A stretch of DNA of 64,000 nt from Bacillus sp. AFS055030 (GCF_002574545.1 NZ_NUGT01000017.1:69571-133570); one strand, 5' to 3'. Positions 52,725 through 62,465 are shown, counted from the stretch's first letter. The notes: generated from the sequence alone by a model not told the origin. A program made the numbers and translations.

Positions 52725-53221
52725 GGAAAACCAAGCGATACCTAATTGAAGGTGAAAATTCACTATGGCAAGTGTACAAGACGGTTTCATTTTGGAAAAC
52801 ATTTCGGAATGTCATTGTCATTGAAATAGCTCGATATATCCCCTTCTTTAAACTGAAAAACTGGATGTATAGGACTCTTATCGGAATGAAAGTAGGAGAG
52901 TATACATCTTTTGCGTTTAAAGTAACGCCTGATTTAATGTTTCCAGAATTAATTTCAGTTGGTAGGAATTCGATTATTGGCTATAATACAACAATCTTGG
53001 CGCATGAATATTTAATTAATGAATACCGATTAGGAGAAGTCATTATTGGTAATAATGTGTTAGTTGGTGCAAATACGACAATCCTGCCGGGTGTGACAAT
53101 TGGTGATGGTGCAAAAGTTTCGGCTGCAACACTCGTCAACAAGGATGTTCCAGCTGGTGCATTCGTTGGAGGTAATCCTATGGTTATTATATCATTACCT
53201 CAAAACGAAACGACTATTTAA
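52721..53221 (+). CDS. yvoF: Hexapeptide-repeat acyltransferase, YvoF-like
   Basis: 166 residues from GTG 52721, overlapping the ppaX stop (GTGA). The C-terminal half shows the left-handed beta-helix hexapeptides ([35 protein letters not shown]) and A-G-A-F-V-G-G-N-P of acetyl/acyltransferases. Substrate unknown; its fixed location at the end of the hprK-lgt operon suggests an envelope-related role. Confidence 0.88.
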   Translation: MRKTKRYLIEGENSLWQVYKTVSFWKTFRNVIVIEIARYIPFFKLKNWMYRTLIGMKVGEYTSFAFKVTPDLMFPELISVGRNSIIGYNTTILAHEYLINEYRLGEVIIGNNVLVGANTTILPGVTIGDGAKVSAATLVNKDVPAGAFVGGNPMVIISLPQNETTI

Positions 53222-53397
53222 AGATTGAAAAAAGTAGTTTTCAATAGGTTTTGTTTCGGTTAGAATAATACTTTGACAACTTATTTAGATAATGTGGAAA
53301 TTGTACGTTCGTTTAAAATTTCTTATAATTTGGACGGCGACTATTTCCTCTTTTTATGTGATATACTGTGATAAGCTTTTAAAAACTGGAGGATCGA

Positions 53398-54897
53398 ATG
53401 TCAGAAAATTTGGGGAATCAAACAAATCAATTTCATAATGTCGTTTCGTTCTCGTTACCGAAAGATTATTTCTATGAAAAAGGGATGAAAGCTTATAATA
53501 GTAACGATTCTGAGCAAGCGATTTATTATTTAAAAAAAGCTGCTGAAAATGAAGAAAATCAAACAGTTCTTATTGATATTTCTAGAAAGCTTTTATCATT
53601 ACATCAATATCAAACTACAATTACAATTTTAGAATATATTTTAGATAAATATCCAACAAATGAGGATGTATACTATTTATTAGCATTTGCATTTTTTGAA
53701 TTAGGATTGTTCCAAAAAGCGAATTTGTATGCTCAAAAGTATTTAGAAATTGGTACGGATGAAGAGCAAATAGAAGAACTAGAAGACTATTTAGATATTA
53801 TCCATAGTGAAGAAGATGATGATTTAAGTATTAATGATGATTTATTAGTGCTTCAAGAGCGTGTTACAAGCTATTTGGCAAATCATGATTGGAAATCAGC
53901 TAAAACAACTTTACTTACTATTGTTGATAAGTATCAAGAATTTTGGCCAGCTTATAATAACCTAGCTTTAGTAGAGCTTCATTTAGGTAATCCTGAAGAA
54001 GCTGAGAGAATATTACAATATGTTTTAGAGGAAAACCCAGGTAATTTATCGGCTCTCATTCATTTAACAATGTTAAAAAGAATATTAAATGAACAAGAAG
54101 TTGCTCTACAATATCTAGAGGGCTTATCAAATATTATTCCAATCTCTGAAGAACACCGCCACAAGCTTGGTGTACTTTTCTACCAATTTAAAAAGTATGA
54201 TGAAGCTTATAAGTTATTTAATTTACTTTACATGGAACGACCAGACCGTGAAATACAGTTTTATTATATGTTCTGTGATGCAGCTTATCAATCTGGAAGA
54301 ATTGAAACGGCAGAGCGTATTTGGAATTTTGAAATGACTAGTGAATTTGATGATCATGAAGAATTGGCTCCTTGGGCTGAAAAAAAACATTCATCAAATG
54401 AAATCGAACAATTAATGGCTGAAACAGAGTACCAAGCGAAATACTCCAATTCGAATAGTGAGAGATGGGGATTAATCTTTTTCATGAAGGAATATTATTA
54501 TGAACAAAAGTTTAGTTCAATCCTTCAAGATTTAAATCCGCTAGAAAATATTGGTCTCGATGAACAATTAGAACAAGTTCTTCTAAATAATATGTGTTAT
54601 CTAGAGCCTCATCCATCATTAAATATTGCGATTAACGGGGCAAAGAAAGTACAGACAACTTGGGAAGAAGATTATATTATACTACGAAATCATCTTCAAT
54701 TATGGTTCTTCGCTGTTTGTGAACTAACATTAAAATATAAAGAATTACCTGTAGACGAAGATGTTTTATTAGCTGCTACACATTATCTTGTTGAAAATGA
54801 AGCAAAACGTGTATCACAAAAGAAAATTGCAGCAAACTATAATATCTCTACCTATTTATTAAATAAAGGCATTAACGCCATTCGAAGCTTGTTTTAA
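53398..54897 (+). CDS. yvcD: Tetratricopeptide repeat protein, YvcD-like
   Basis: 499 residues, no signal or membrane segment. Several TPR helices are visible: E-Q-A-I-Y-Y-L-K-K-A-A, Y-Y-L-L-A-F-A-F-F-E-L-G-L-F-Q-K-A, P-A-Y-N-N-L-A-L-V-E-L-H-L-G-N-P-E-E-A-E, and K-Y-D-E-A-Y-K-L-F. The C-terminal part has a helix-turn-helix-like end, S-Q-K-K-I-A-A-N-Y-N-I-S-T-Y-L-L-N-K. It is probably a scaffold for protein contacts; partner unknown. GGAGG precedes ATG 53398. Located just before trxB as in B. subtilis. Confidence 0.87.
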   Translation: MSENLGNQTNQFHNVVSFSLPKDYFYEKGMKAYNSNDSEQAIYYLKKAAENEENQTVLIDISRKLLSLHQYQTTITILEYILDKYPTNEDVYYLLAFAFFELGLFQKANLYAQKYLEIGTDEEQIEELEDYLDIIHSEEDDDLSINDDLLVLQERVTSYLANHDWKSAKTTLLTIVDKYQEFWPAYNNLALVELHLGNPEEAERILQYVLEENPGNLSALIHLTMLKRILNEQEVALQYLEGLSNIIPISEEHRHKLGVLFYQFKKYDEAYKLFNLLYMERPDREIQFYYMFCDAAYQSGRIETAERIWNFEMTSEFDDHEELAPWAEKKHSSNEIEQLMAETEYQAKYSNSNSERWGLIFFMKEYYYEQKFSSILQDLNPLENIGLDEQLEQVLLNNMCYLEPHPSLNIAINGAKKVQTTWEEDYIILRNHLQLWFFAVCELTLKYKELPVDEDVLLAATHYLVENEAKRVSQKKIAANYNISTYLLNKGINAIRSLF

Positions 54898-54930
54898 TAC
54901 CAGATGGTGTTAATGCAAGCTTTCTTTATT
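54869..54930 (+). terminator. terminator overlapping the end of the TPR gene
   Basis: GCATTAACGCCAT (54869-54881, coding) pairs over 13 bp with ATGGTGTTAATGC (54904-54916), then a T-rich tail. Confidence 0.8.
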
Positions 54931-55033
54931 TTACATTAAGGTGAGTACAGATCGGCAGCAAGGATTCGTAATCGACGTGGGGTATTATAGGAATTAAGTA
55001 AAGAGAAACTATACCTCTGACTTTTCCTAAAAG

Positions 55034-55061
55034 GCTCGTTTTGTCGACGAGTTTTCTTTAT
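55034..55061 (+). terminator. terminator-like hairpin upstream of trxB
   Basis: CTCGT...ACGAG followed by TTTTCTTTAT. A similar element lies downstream of trxB at about 56379. Confidence 0.5.
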
Positions 55062-55160
55062 CATGAGCATATGATTTGTTGTTTTATGTCGTCACGTATT
55101 AGGATAGTGATAGATAATGAAGTTGGGCAAATTAGCCATTTAAGTACAAGGAGTGATTAA

Positions 55161-56111
<951 letters not shown>

Positions 56112-56262
56112 TCTATATAAAAGTAAACTGACAGATCACAGTAAGTTTTAGAATTGTGAACGAAATTGTAATATTCTGAAACTTATATGTAATTAGGATG
56201 TAACTCTCCTGAAATATAGTTGCTGTAATATAGACAATAACCAGAGAGCCCCCTAATATATA

Positions 56263-56301
56263 GGAACATGGATATGCGCTTGTCCATGTTCCCTTTTTTT
56301 G
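56263..56301 (+). terminator. terminator of trxB
   Basis: Perfect 10-bp stem GGAACATGGA (56263-56272) with TCCATGTTCC (56283-56292), seven T. The 484-base gap to the nudix gene otherwise holds a hairpin at about 56375-56405 and the promoter below. Confidence 0.93.
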
Positions 56302-56510
56302 TGCATTGAATGATTGAAGTGCATCGACGAAGAATTAATAAAATGTACACTACGCCTTAAGTCTTCGCTAAAAAAGCTCGTCAATCATCGGTGAGTTTTC
56401 TTTATTTATCTTCGAATGTAATCGATTTTCTTCTTAAAACCATAGTTGCAATCCACAAAATCTTTTCCTATTGCCTAGACCTTTCTAACCTAATTCCTAC
56501 TCTTAACAAG

Positions 56511-56539
56511 TTGTTGTCTGACTAGTTTAACGGTATAAT
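56511..56539 (+). promoter_or_regulatory. promoter of the nudix-rapZ-yvcK-whiA-crh operon
   Basis: TTGTTG (56511-56516), 17-base spacer and TATAAT (56534-56539), about 55 bases before the nudix start codon. Confidence 0.75.
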
Positions 56540-56595
56540 ATAGATTGGGCAGTTTCAACCAACTGCAAGTCCAAATTGTAAGTGAGGTATAAGAA

Positions 56596-57054
56596 ATGCA
56601 AAGAGTTACACATTGTGTTTTGGCAAATGAAAATAATATCCTCCTGCTACAAAAACCTAGAAGAAACTGGTGGGTTGCACCCGGCGGTAAGATGGAGCCA
56701 GGTGAAAACATTAGGGAAGCAGTTGTTCGTGAATATCGTGAAGAAACAGGTGTTTACTTAAAAAACCCAAAATTAAAAGGTGTTTTTACGATTATTATAG
56801 AAGAAGATGCTAAGGTAGTGAATGAATGGATGATGTTTTCATTTTTGGCTACCGAGTTTGACGGAGAAAATCAAGATGAGTGTGAAGAAGGAATTCTTCG
56901 CTGGCATGCAATAGATGATGTGAAAAATCTTCCTATGGCAGCAGGTGACTATCATATTATCGATTATTTATTAAAAGGTACAGAAATTTTACATGGTACC
57001 TTTGTCTATACTCCAGATTTTGAATTATTAAGATATCGGTTGAATCCATCCTAA
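56596..57054 (+). CDS. yvcI: Nudix hydrolase, YvcI-like
   Basis: 152 residues. The Nudix box is complete: G-G-K-M-E-P-G-E-N-I-R-E-A-V-V-R-E-Y-R-E-E-T-G, with the metal-binding R-E-x-x-E-E-x-G core. It hydrolyses a nucleoside diphosphate derivative; the true substrate is unknown (an 8-oxo-dGTP activity is a common guess). First gene of the conserved yvcI-rapZ-yvcK-whiA-crh group. SD AGTGAGG precedes ATG 56596. Confidence 0.92.
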   Translation: MQRVTHCVLANENNILLLQKPRRNWWVAPGGKMEPGENIREAVVREYREETGVYLKNPKLKGVFTIIIEEDAKVVNEWMMFSFLATEFDGENQDECEEGILRWHAIDDVKNLPMAAGDYHIIDYLLKGTEILHGTFVYTPDFELLRYRLNPS

Positions 57055-57085
57055 TTAACCTAATTTATAGAAAGGGTTGAATTAA

Positions 57086-57970
57086 ATGCCTACAAGATCA
57101 CATGTAAAAATGGTTATTATAACTGGAATGTCAGGTGCTGGAAAGACTGTTGTTGTTCAAGCATTAGAGGATATCGGTTATTTCTGTGTTGACAATCTTC
57201 CTCCTGCTCTACTTCCAAAATTTGTAGAGCTATTAAAGGACCCGGATCACAATACAACAGATAAAGTTGCTCTAGTTATGGATTTACGAGGAAGAGAATT
57301 TTTTGATCAGTTAGGAAGTTCGTTAGATCAATTAATGTCTACTCCTTCAATCATCCCTCAAATTTTATTTTTAGATGCAACGAATGCCGCACTTGTCACT
57401 CGCTACAAAGAAACTCGTCGTTCACATCCACTTTCTCCAACGGGATCGCCATTAAAAGGAATTGAGATCGAACGTGCACTTTTAGCTGATGTAAAAGGTC
57501 GTGCGCAATTAATTTATGATACTTCAGATTTAAAGCCTAAAATTTTACGAGAAAAAATAATTGAACAATTTAGAGATAATGAACAAGAAGGTTTTTCAGT
57601 AAATATTATGTCATTCGGTTTTAAGTACGGAATACCAATTGATGCTGATTTAGTATTTGACGTACGATTTTTACCAAACCCATTTTATATAGAATCAATG
57701 CGTCCTTTAACTGGCTTAGATGAAGAAGTTTCTACTTATGTTCTTAAATTTAATGAGACAACCGAATTTATGTTGAAATTAATTGATTTAATTAGTTTTA
57801 TGTTACCTCAATATAAAAGAGAGGGTAAAAGACAACTAATCATAGCGATTGGATGTACGGGTGGACAGCATCGTTCTGTTACCTTAGCAGAGTATTTAGC
57901 TAATTACTATAAGGATCAATATGATACGAATATTAGCCATAGGGACGTTGAAAAAAGGAGTCATAAGTAA
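57086..57970 (+). CDS. rapZ: RNase adapter RapZ (YvcJ) nucleotide-binding protein
   Basis: 294 residues. Walker [10 protein letters not shown] (about 12-20), D-L-R-G-R-E-F Walker-B-like region, and the C-terminal [10 protein letters not shown] RapZ domain signature. The E. coli homologue guides RNase E on GlmZ RNA; in Bacillus, YvcJ hydrolyses GTP and affects competence. Stop and next start share bases (57970), so translation with yvcK is coupled. Confidence 0.96.
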   Translation: MPTRSHVKMVIITGMSGAGKTVVVQALEDIGYFCVDNLPPALLPKFVELLKDPDHNTTDKVALVMDLRGREFFDQLGSSLDQLMSTPSIIPQILFLDATNAALVTRYKETRRSHPLSPTGSPLKGIEIERALLADVKGRAQLIYDTSDLKPKILREKIIEQFRDNEQEGFSVNIMSFGFKYGIPIDADLVFDVRFLPNPFYIESMRPLTGLDEEVSTYVLKFNETTEFMLKLIDLISFMLPQYKREGKRQLIIAIGCTGGQHRSVTLAEYLANYYKDQYDTNISHRDVEKRSHK

Positions 57971-58938
57971 TGGTCAGTCAGCGTTCGAAAATCGTAATAA
58001 TTGGAGGCGGAACGGGACTATCTGTTTTAGTCCGTGGGTTGAAAAAACATCCCGTTGATATAACCGCTATCGTTACAGTCGCAGATGATGGTGGTAGCTC
58101 TGGACGATTACGTGATGAGTTGAAAATTCCACCGCCTGGTGATGTACGAAATGTACTGGCCGCGTTATCAGATGTAGAACCGATGTTGGAAGAATTATTC
58201 CAGCATCGATTCGCAACAACTGGGGACCTTTCTGGACATTCTCTAGGTAATTTAATGCTAAGTGCAATGACTGCGATTACAGGTGATTTTTATCGTGCAA
58301 TCATTGAAATGAGAAGAGTATTAAATGTTAGAGGGAAAGTTATACCAGCGGCTAATCAAAGTGTCGTCTTAAAAGCTGAATTAGAAGACGGTACAATTGT
58401 TTCAGGGGAATCGAAAATTCCTTATTCTGGTAAGAAGATTAAAAGAGTATTTTTAGCACCAGGAAATGTGGAACCTTTAAAAGAGGCGCTTGATGAAATT
58501 AAACGAGCTGACTTAATTGTAATTGGACCGGGTAGCCTATATACGAGTATCCTTCCTAATCTATTAGTAACTAAAATTGGGAATGCTGTTGTCGATTCAA
58601 AAGCTAAAAAAGTATATGTATGTAATGTAATGACCCAAGCTGGAGAAACTTTACATTATACAGCTAGTGATCATGTAAAAGCTCTATACAAACATTTAGA
58701 CTCAAGTTTTATCGATACAATTATTGTTAATGAAGGCACAATGCCTAAAAATATTTTAGAACTTTATAAGGAAGAACATGCTCAACAAGTAATACTAGAT
58801 CTAGATGAGCTTGAATCTTTAAATCTAGAAATTGTTCATAAATCGATCGTTAAATATGATGATAATGTGATTAGGCATGATACAGTAAAATTAGCTGAAA
58901 TCTTGTGTGATCTAATCCCGACAAAAATAAAAGAATAG
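57970..58938 (+). CDS. yvcK: Gluconeogenesis/morphogenesis factor YvcK (MgfK)
   Basis: 322 residues. N-terminal glycine loop I-I-G-G-G-T-G-L-S-V-L-V-R-G-L-K, T-V-A-D-D-G-G-S-S-G-R-L-R, and G-H-S-L-G-N-L of the CofD/YvcK family; the UDP-sugar-binding fold. Needed for growth on gluconeogenic carbon and correct peptidoglycan synthesis in B. subtilis. Shares one base with the rapZ stop codon. Followed by whiA after 39 bases. Confidence 0.96.
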   Translation: MVSQRSKIVIIGGGTGLSVLVRGLKKHPVDITAIVTVADDGGSSGRLRDELKIPPPGDVRNVLAALSDVEPMLEELFQHRFATTGDLSGHSLGNLMLSAMTAITGDFYRAIIEMRRVLNVRGKVIPAANQSVVLKAELEDGTIVSGESKIPYSGKKIKRVFLAPGNVEPLKEALDEIKRADLIVIGPGSLYTSILPNLLVTKIGNAVVDSKAKKVYVCNVMTQAGETLHYTASDHVKALYKHLDSSFIDTIIVNEGTMPKNILELYKEEHAQQVILDLDELESLNLEIVHKSIVKYDDNVIRHDTVKLAEILCDLIPTKIKE

Positions 58939-58977
58939 TGAAAAAATCTATAGAGCTAGAAGGAGGGGGTGATTCAA

Positions 58978-59928
58978 ATGTCCTTTGCATCAGAAACGAA
59001 AAAAGAATTAACAACGATTGAGATCAAAGATTGTTGTTCAAAATCTGAGCTATCCTCTTTAATTCGAATGAATGGTTCATTATCAATTGCGAATCGCCAA
59101 ATTATTGTAGATATAGTAACTGAAAATGCAGCTATTGCTAGAAGAATATATGTATTAATTAAACGTGTTTATGATGTGGACGTTGAATTGCTCGTTCGTA
59201 AAAAAATGCGTCTTAAAAAGAACAATGTATATATTGTTCGAATAAAAGAAGAAGCAAAACATATTTTAAATGATCTTTATATAACTGGTGAAGGATTTAC
59301 CTTCACGAATGAAATAGCGAAAGAGCTAATTGCTAAGAAATGTTGTAAACGCTCCTATTTAAGAGGTGCTTTTCTAGCTGGTGGTTCGGTAAATAATCCA
59401 GAGACATCTTCATATCATTTAGAAATTTTTTCACTATATAAAGAGCATACAGAAGAGATTTGTCGATTAATGAATGAATTCGGTTTAAATGCTAAAACAC
59501 TTGAGAGACGTAAGGGCTATATTACGTACTTAAAAGAAGCAGAAAAAATTACAGAGTTTTTAAACGTTGTTGGTGCACACTCAGCCCTTTTAAGGTTTGA
59601 AGATATCCGCATTGTAAGAGATATGAGAAACAGTGTTAATCGTCTAGTAAATTGTGAAACTGCGAACTTAAATAAAACAATCAGTGCAGCCTTCAGACAA
59701 ATTGAAAATATACGTTATATTCAAAACTCAGTTGGTTTAGATATATTACCGCCAAAGCTACGTGAAATTGCAGAACTTCGAGTAGCGTACGAGGATGTAA
59801 CATTAAAAGAGTTAGGTGAAATGGTATCTAGCGGTGCAATTAGTAAATCAGGAATCAATCATCGATTACGTAAAATTGATGAAATAGCTGATAAACTTAG
59901 AGCAGGAGAACCAATTAAAATAAAATAA
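58978..59928 (+). CDS. whiA: DNA-binding protein WhiA
   Basis: 316 residues. N-terminal LAGLIDADG-like fold ([24 protein letters not shown]) and C-terminal helix-turn-helix with [28 protein letters not shown]. In Bacillus it affects chromosome segregation and division. ATG 58978 sits 8 bases after GGAGGGGG; an ORF start at 58969 lies within the SD spacer and is rejected. Confidence 0.96.
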   Translation: MSFASETKKELTTIEIKDCCSKSELSSLIRMNGSLSIANRQIIVDIVTENAAIARRIYVLIKRVYDVDVELLVRKKMRLKKNNVYIVRIKEEAKHILNDLYITGEGFTFTNEIAKELIAKKCCKRSYLRGAFLAGGSVNNPETSSYHLEIFSLYKEHTEEICRLMNEFGLNAKTLERRKGYITYLKEAEKITEFLNVVGAHSALLRFEDIRIVRDMRNSVNRLVNCETANLNKTISAAFRQIENIRYIQNSVGLDILPPKLREIAELRVAYEDVTLKELGEMVSSGAISKSGINHRLRKIDEIADKLRAGEPIKIK

Positions 59929-59949
59929 AAGTTAAGAGGGAAGAAAAAA

Positions 59950-60210
59950 ATGATTGAGAAAAAAGGGAGAGTACTATTAGAAACTGGAATACAGGCTCGT
60001 CCAGCAGCACAATTTGTTCAAGTTGCTACGAGGTTTCGTTCAGAAGTATTATTAGCTTACAAAGGTAAACAAGTAAACGTTAAGAGTATTATGGGTGTTA
60101 TGAGTCTTGCAGTACCACACGGGGAAGAGGTTGTAATTACTGTAACTGGCGACGATGAGGTTGAAGCAATGGAAGCAGTAATGGCCTTTATTGGAGAAGA
60201 AATAATATAA
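59950..60210 (+). CDS. crh: HPr-like protein Crh
   Basis: 86 residues. HPr fold, but the catalytic His15 of HPr is Gln15 (T-G-I-Q-A-R-P-A-A), while Ser46 (N-V-K-S-I-M-G-V-M-S-L) is kept. So it cannot serve the PTS but can be phosphorylated by HPrK and act as CcpA corepressor; it also binds methylglyoxal synthase in B. subtilis. SD AGAGGGAAG precedes ATG 59950. Last gene of its operon. HprK is encoded 10 kb upstream. Confidence 0.98.
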   Translation: MIEKKGRVLLETGIQARPAAQFVQVATRFRSEVLLAYKGKQVNVKSIMGVMSLAVPHGEEVVITVTGDDEVEAMEAVMAFIGEEII

Positions 60211-60228
60211 TTCCAATTTTTTTCTAAA

Positions 60229-60263
60229 AAAAAACTAGCCGAAAAATTACGGCTAGTTTTTTA
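60229..60263. terminator. bidirectional terminator between crh and clpP
   Basis: Perfect 11-bp stem AAAACTAGCCG (60231-60241) with CGGCTAGTTTT (60250-60260), A-run and T-run on the two sides. Confidence 0.95.
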
Positions 60264-60266
60264 TTA

Positions 60267-60860
60267 TTATTTAATAGCTGCAGTATTAGAAATTACTTTA
60301 TCAATTAATCCGTATTCTAATGCACGGTCTGCAGTCATAAAGTTATCACGCTCTGTATCACGCTCGATCGTATCTAATGGTTGACCAGTACGTTCTGCAA
60401 GAATTTTGTTTAATTTATCGCGTAAGAACAAGATTCGCTTAGCTGCAATTTCAATTTCGGTAGCTTGACCTTGAGCACCACCTAATGGTTGGTGAATCAT
60501 AACTTCTGCATTTGGAAGAGCATATCTCTTACCTTTTTCCCCAGCAGCTAATAAGAAAGCACCCATTGAAGCCGCCATACCAATACAAATTGTAGATACT
60601 TGAGGCTTAATAAAGTTCATCGTATCATAAATAGCCATACCAGCAGTAATACTTCCTCCTGGACTATTAATGTATAATGAAATATCCTTATCTGGATCTT
60701 CTGCTGCTAAAAATAAAAGTTGTGAAACAATTGAGTTAGCTACATTATCATCGATTGCGCTACCTAACATGATGATGCGGTCTTTTAATAGACGCGAATA
60801 GATATCATACGCACGCTCACCACGACTTGTTTGTTCAATAACTGTAGGAATTAAATTCAT
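60267..60860 (-). CDS. clpP: ATP-dependent Clp protease proteolytic subunit
   Basis: 197 residues. Catalytic triad in standard numbering: Ser98 (G-M-A-A-S-M-G-A), His123 (M-I-H-Q-P-L-G-G) and Asp172 (E-R-D-T-E-R-D). Forms the 14-mer that works with ClpX, ClpC and ClpE. AAGGAGGAG precedes the start. A CtsR operator overlaps the promoter -35, giving heat-shock control. It faces crh across a shared terminator. Confidence 0.99.
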   Translation of the reverse strand: MNLIPTVIEQTSRGERAYDIYSRLLKDRIIMLGSAIDDNVANSIVSQLLFLAAEDPDKDISLYINSPGGSITAGMAIYDTMNFIKPQVSTICIGMAASMGAFLLAAGEKGKRYALPNAEVMIHQPLGGAQGQATEIEIAAKRILFLRDKLNKILAERTGQPLDTIERDTERDNFMTADRALEYGLIDKVISNTAAIK

Positions 60861-60901
60861 TTTTTCTCCTCCTTGTTTAAAACAAATGAATGATTAATAC
60901 A

Positions 60902-60931
60902 ATAATACCTTTAAGGTCAGAAAAGGTCAAA
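60902..60931 (-). promoter_or_regulatory. clpP promoter with CtsR operator
   Basis: Minus-strand promoter TTGACC (60925-60930), 17 bases, TATTAT (60902-60907). On the plus strand GGTCAGA-AAA-GGTCAAA (60915-60931) is the CtsR heptad direct repeat and covers the -35 region. A lone heptad-like GGTCAAT (minus strand) occurs at 60973-60979. From 60980 to about 61170 I see nothing further. Confidence 0.9.
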
Positions 60932-61173
60932 TAAAAGAGATGCTATTTTAATGTTTATTTTAACGAATAAATATTGACCTTTAATAACATATTTATTTAT
61001 CTAATACTTCAACATCATTAACGACTTTTCCTATTATTAAACGTAACTTTATGTAGTTTTTCTTTTGATCAGATAAAAAGCTAAGAACTAAATGATTGCA
61101 GCTTATTTTATATGGTCAGAAAGTAGAGCTTACTTATAAGATGAGAACGATAGAAAGATAGAAGTAATCAATA

Positions 61174-61197
61174 AAAAAGTCCTCATAAAAAGAGGAC
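61174..61197 (-). terminator. terminator of the small membrane protein gene
   Basis: On the minus strand GTCCTC pairs with GAGGAC around a seven-base loop, and six T follow, just after the small gene at 61207. Confidence 0.75.
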
Positions 61198-61206
61198 GTC
61201 ATGAAT

Positions 61207-61329
61207 TTATATTTTCTTGTTTAGATTAAGTTTTTGCTTAATTTTTCTTATTAATAACACACAAAAATAAACTATACCACTTAAAATACCAAGTATTATT
61301 AGTAAATTTAATAAATTTATAGATCCCAA
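61207..61329 (-). CDS. 40-residue single-helix membrane protein
   Basis: TTG at 61329 follows AAAGGAG by 7 bases; the frame encodes M-G-S-I-N-L-L-N-L-L-I-I-L-G-I-L-S-G-I-V and continues Y-F-C-V-L-L-I-R-K-I-K-Q-K-L-N-L-N-K-K-I. One hydrophobic helix (about 4-27) followed by a basic tail, the common layout of small Firmicutes membrane peptides (type I toxin-like, or regulators of membrane complexes). A minus-strand terminator follows at once. No homologue comes to mind; function unknown. Confidence 0.6.
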   Translation of the reverse strand: MGSINLLNLLIILGILSGIVYFCVLLIRKIKQKLNLNKKI

Positions 61330-61434
61330 TTTTTTTCTCCTTTAGTTTTTTCAGAAAATTTCCTATTCAATTATTTTGGAAAAGCTCCCTAATATAACTT
61401 TAGCAAAATTTAATAAATAAAATGGAGATCATTG

Positions 61435-61658
61435 TGACAATAAATCAAATACTAAACTATTCGTTATTAATGAATAAGCTAGTGGTAATGAAAAAGTGAT
61501 TCTAAAATATTTACTAGACAACGATAACGAAGGAAAAGGCAGACTAAAAAGCCTCAAGAAAAAAGCTTTTACTGGTACCAACAAGTCACTCAAAAAAGGA
61601 AAAAAACTATAAAATCATGATCATAAAAGAATATTTTCCTACTCAAAAAGAAACCTAA
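61435..61658 (+). pseudogene. possible decayed small gene
   Basis: GTG 61435, preceded by TGGAG, opens a 21-codon frame (T-I-N-Q-I-L-N-Y-S-L-L-M-N-K) that ends at 61500. The next frame then continues S-G-N-E-K-V-I-L-K-Y-L-L-D-N-D-N-E-G-K-G to 61658, and a third reads F-Y-W-Y-Q-Q-V-T-Q-K. Protein-like stretches in successive frames suggest frameshifts in a former gene. No family recognised; chance cannot be ruled out. Confidence 0.25.
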
Positions 61659-61709
61659 ATCATTGCGGTCAGAACATTCTAACGATATAATAAAACATAA
61701 GACCTATAT

Positions 61710-61858
61710 GCATTCGTAGCCCAGGGGATAAAGCACGAATGAATAAGCACCCATGCAACAACATCGAGCGCACTTGCCGAGCCACACCTTGCATAAGCTT
61801 ACTGAGATTGGGGCGACAGAAAGAAAATCCTTATTTTAAACCACATATTAAAAAATAT
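61710..61858 (+). repeat. half-tRNA tandem repeat, unit A
   Basis: Begins with the 5' half of the tRNA-Arg (GCATTCGTAGCCCAGGGGAT..., 61710-61735: acceptor 5' strand and D arm, three differences), then about 120 bases of sequence shared with unit B, ending CCACATATTAAAAAAT. No anticodon arm or 3' half follows, so it is not a tRNA gene. Confidence 0.8.
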
Positions 61859-62003
61859 GCGTTCGTAGCTCAGGGGATAGAGCACGACCGAATAAGCATC
61901 GTAGCGAAACATCAGCACACCAATCGAGCTGCTCCTTGAGGTTAACATGCTGAGATTGGGGTGACAAAAAGAAGATCCTTATTTATCCCACATATTAAAA
62001 AAT
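61859..62003 (+). repeat. half-tRNA tandem repeat, unit B
   Basis: The first 26 bases equal the 5' half of the intact tRNA-Arg exactly; the remaining 120 are similar to unit A (shared GAATAAGCA, CTGAGATTGGGG, GAC.GAAAGAA-type and ATCCTTATTT blocks) and end in CCACATATTAAAAAAT directly before the real tRNA. In unit B, CACACCAATC and GATTGGGGTG can pair over 9 of 10 positions. Confidence 0.82.
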
Positions 62004-62076
62004 GCGTTCGTAGCTCAGGGGATAGAGCAACGGTTTCCGGTACCGTGTGTCGCAGGTTCGAATCCTGTCGAGCGCG
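62004..62076 (+). tRNA. tRNA-Arg (anticodon CCG)
   Basis: 73 nucleotides with a full cloverleaf: acceptor GCGTTCG/CGAGCGC, D arm with AGCTCAGGGGATAGAGC, anticodon stem ACGGT/ACCGT with loop TTCCGGT (anticodon CCG, reads CGG), T arm GCAGG-TTCGAAT-CCTGT, discriminator G. CCA is not encoded. It matches the position of the tRNA-Arg near clpP in B. subtilis. Two 5' half copies precede it in tandem. Confidence 0.96.
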
Positions 62077-62086
62077 CTAAAAGAAT

Positions 62087-62135
62087 AAACCGAGTGATTA
62101 GATCTGTAAAATAACAGACCGATCACTCGGTTTTT
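62087..62135 (+). terminator. terminator of the tRNA-Arg gene
   Basis: A 12-bp stem AAACCGAGTGAT (62087-62098) with ATCACTCGGTTT (62122-62133), then TT; an inner AGATCTG/CAGACC adds pairs. Confidence 0.9.
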
Positions 62136-62274
62136 ACTTTCTTAAAATTAGAATCTCAGTCTTAAACCCTACCAATGCTCTACAACTAAAGATGTAATAA
62201 AACTCCATCCAATGAAGAATGGGTTCCTTTAACTTAAAGTCATATATTTAAAGTAAATAAGGGAGGGCATTTAA

Positions 62275-62430
62275 ATGGATATGAATTCTTGGTTTCTTGA
62301 AGAAATGGCACAAATCAATAAGGATGAAATAGGAAGAGAATTAAAATTTATAGAGACTTATAAACTGTACGCAACATCTAAAAAGAAGAAACACTGCATC
62401 GACTTAATAATCATTAAATTCTGTTTCTAA
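62275..62430 (+). CDS. Small hypothetical protein, 51 residues
   Basis: ATG 62275 follows GGGAGGG (62261-62267) at 7 bases. The product starts M-D-M-N-S-W-F-L-E-E-M-A-Q-I-N-K-D-E-I-G, continues with a charged helix, K-K-K-K-H-C, and ends in a hydrophobic L-I-I-I-K-F-C-F. It is unrecognised. A long hairpin follows directly (62466), as would be expected of a monocistronic gene. It may be a real small protein or a remnant. Confidence 0.45.
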   Translation: MDMNSWFLEEMAQINKDEIGRELKFIETYKLYATSKKKKHCIDLIIIKFCF

Positions 62431-62465
62431 AGTCATGTTTAAAATCATTTTAAATTTATTAAAAA

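Noticed and set aside
59950-60210. crh as an ordinary HPr (ptsH)
   Set aside because: Gln at position 15 removes the PTS phosphorylation site, so it is Crh.
61739-61939. 66-codon open frame over the half-tRNA array
   Set aside because: It runs through both tRNA 5' halves, has no SD and its product looks like translated tRNA sequence.
61710-62003. CRISPR array or three tRNA genes in tandem
   Set aside because: Only two long, diverged units with no spacer logic; units A and B lack anticodon and T arms.
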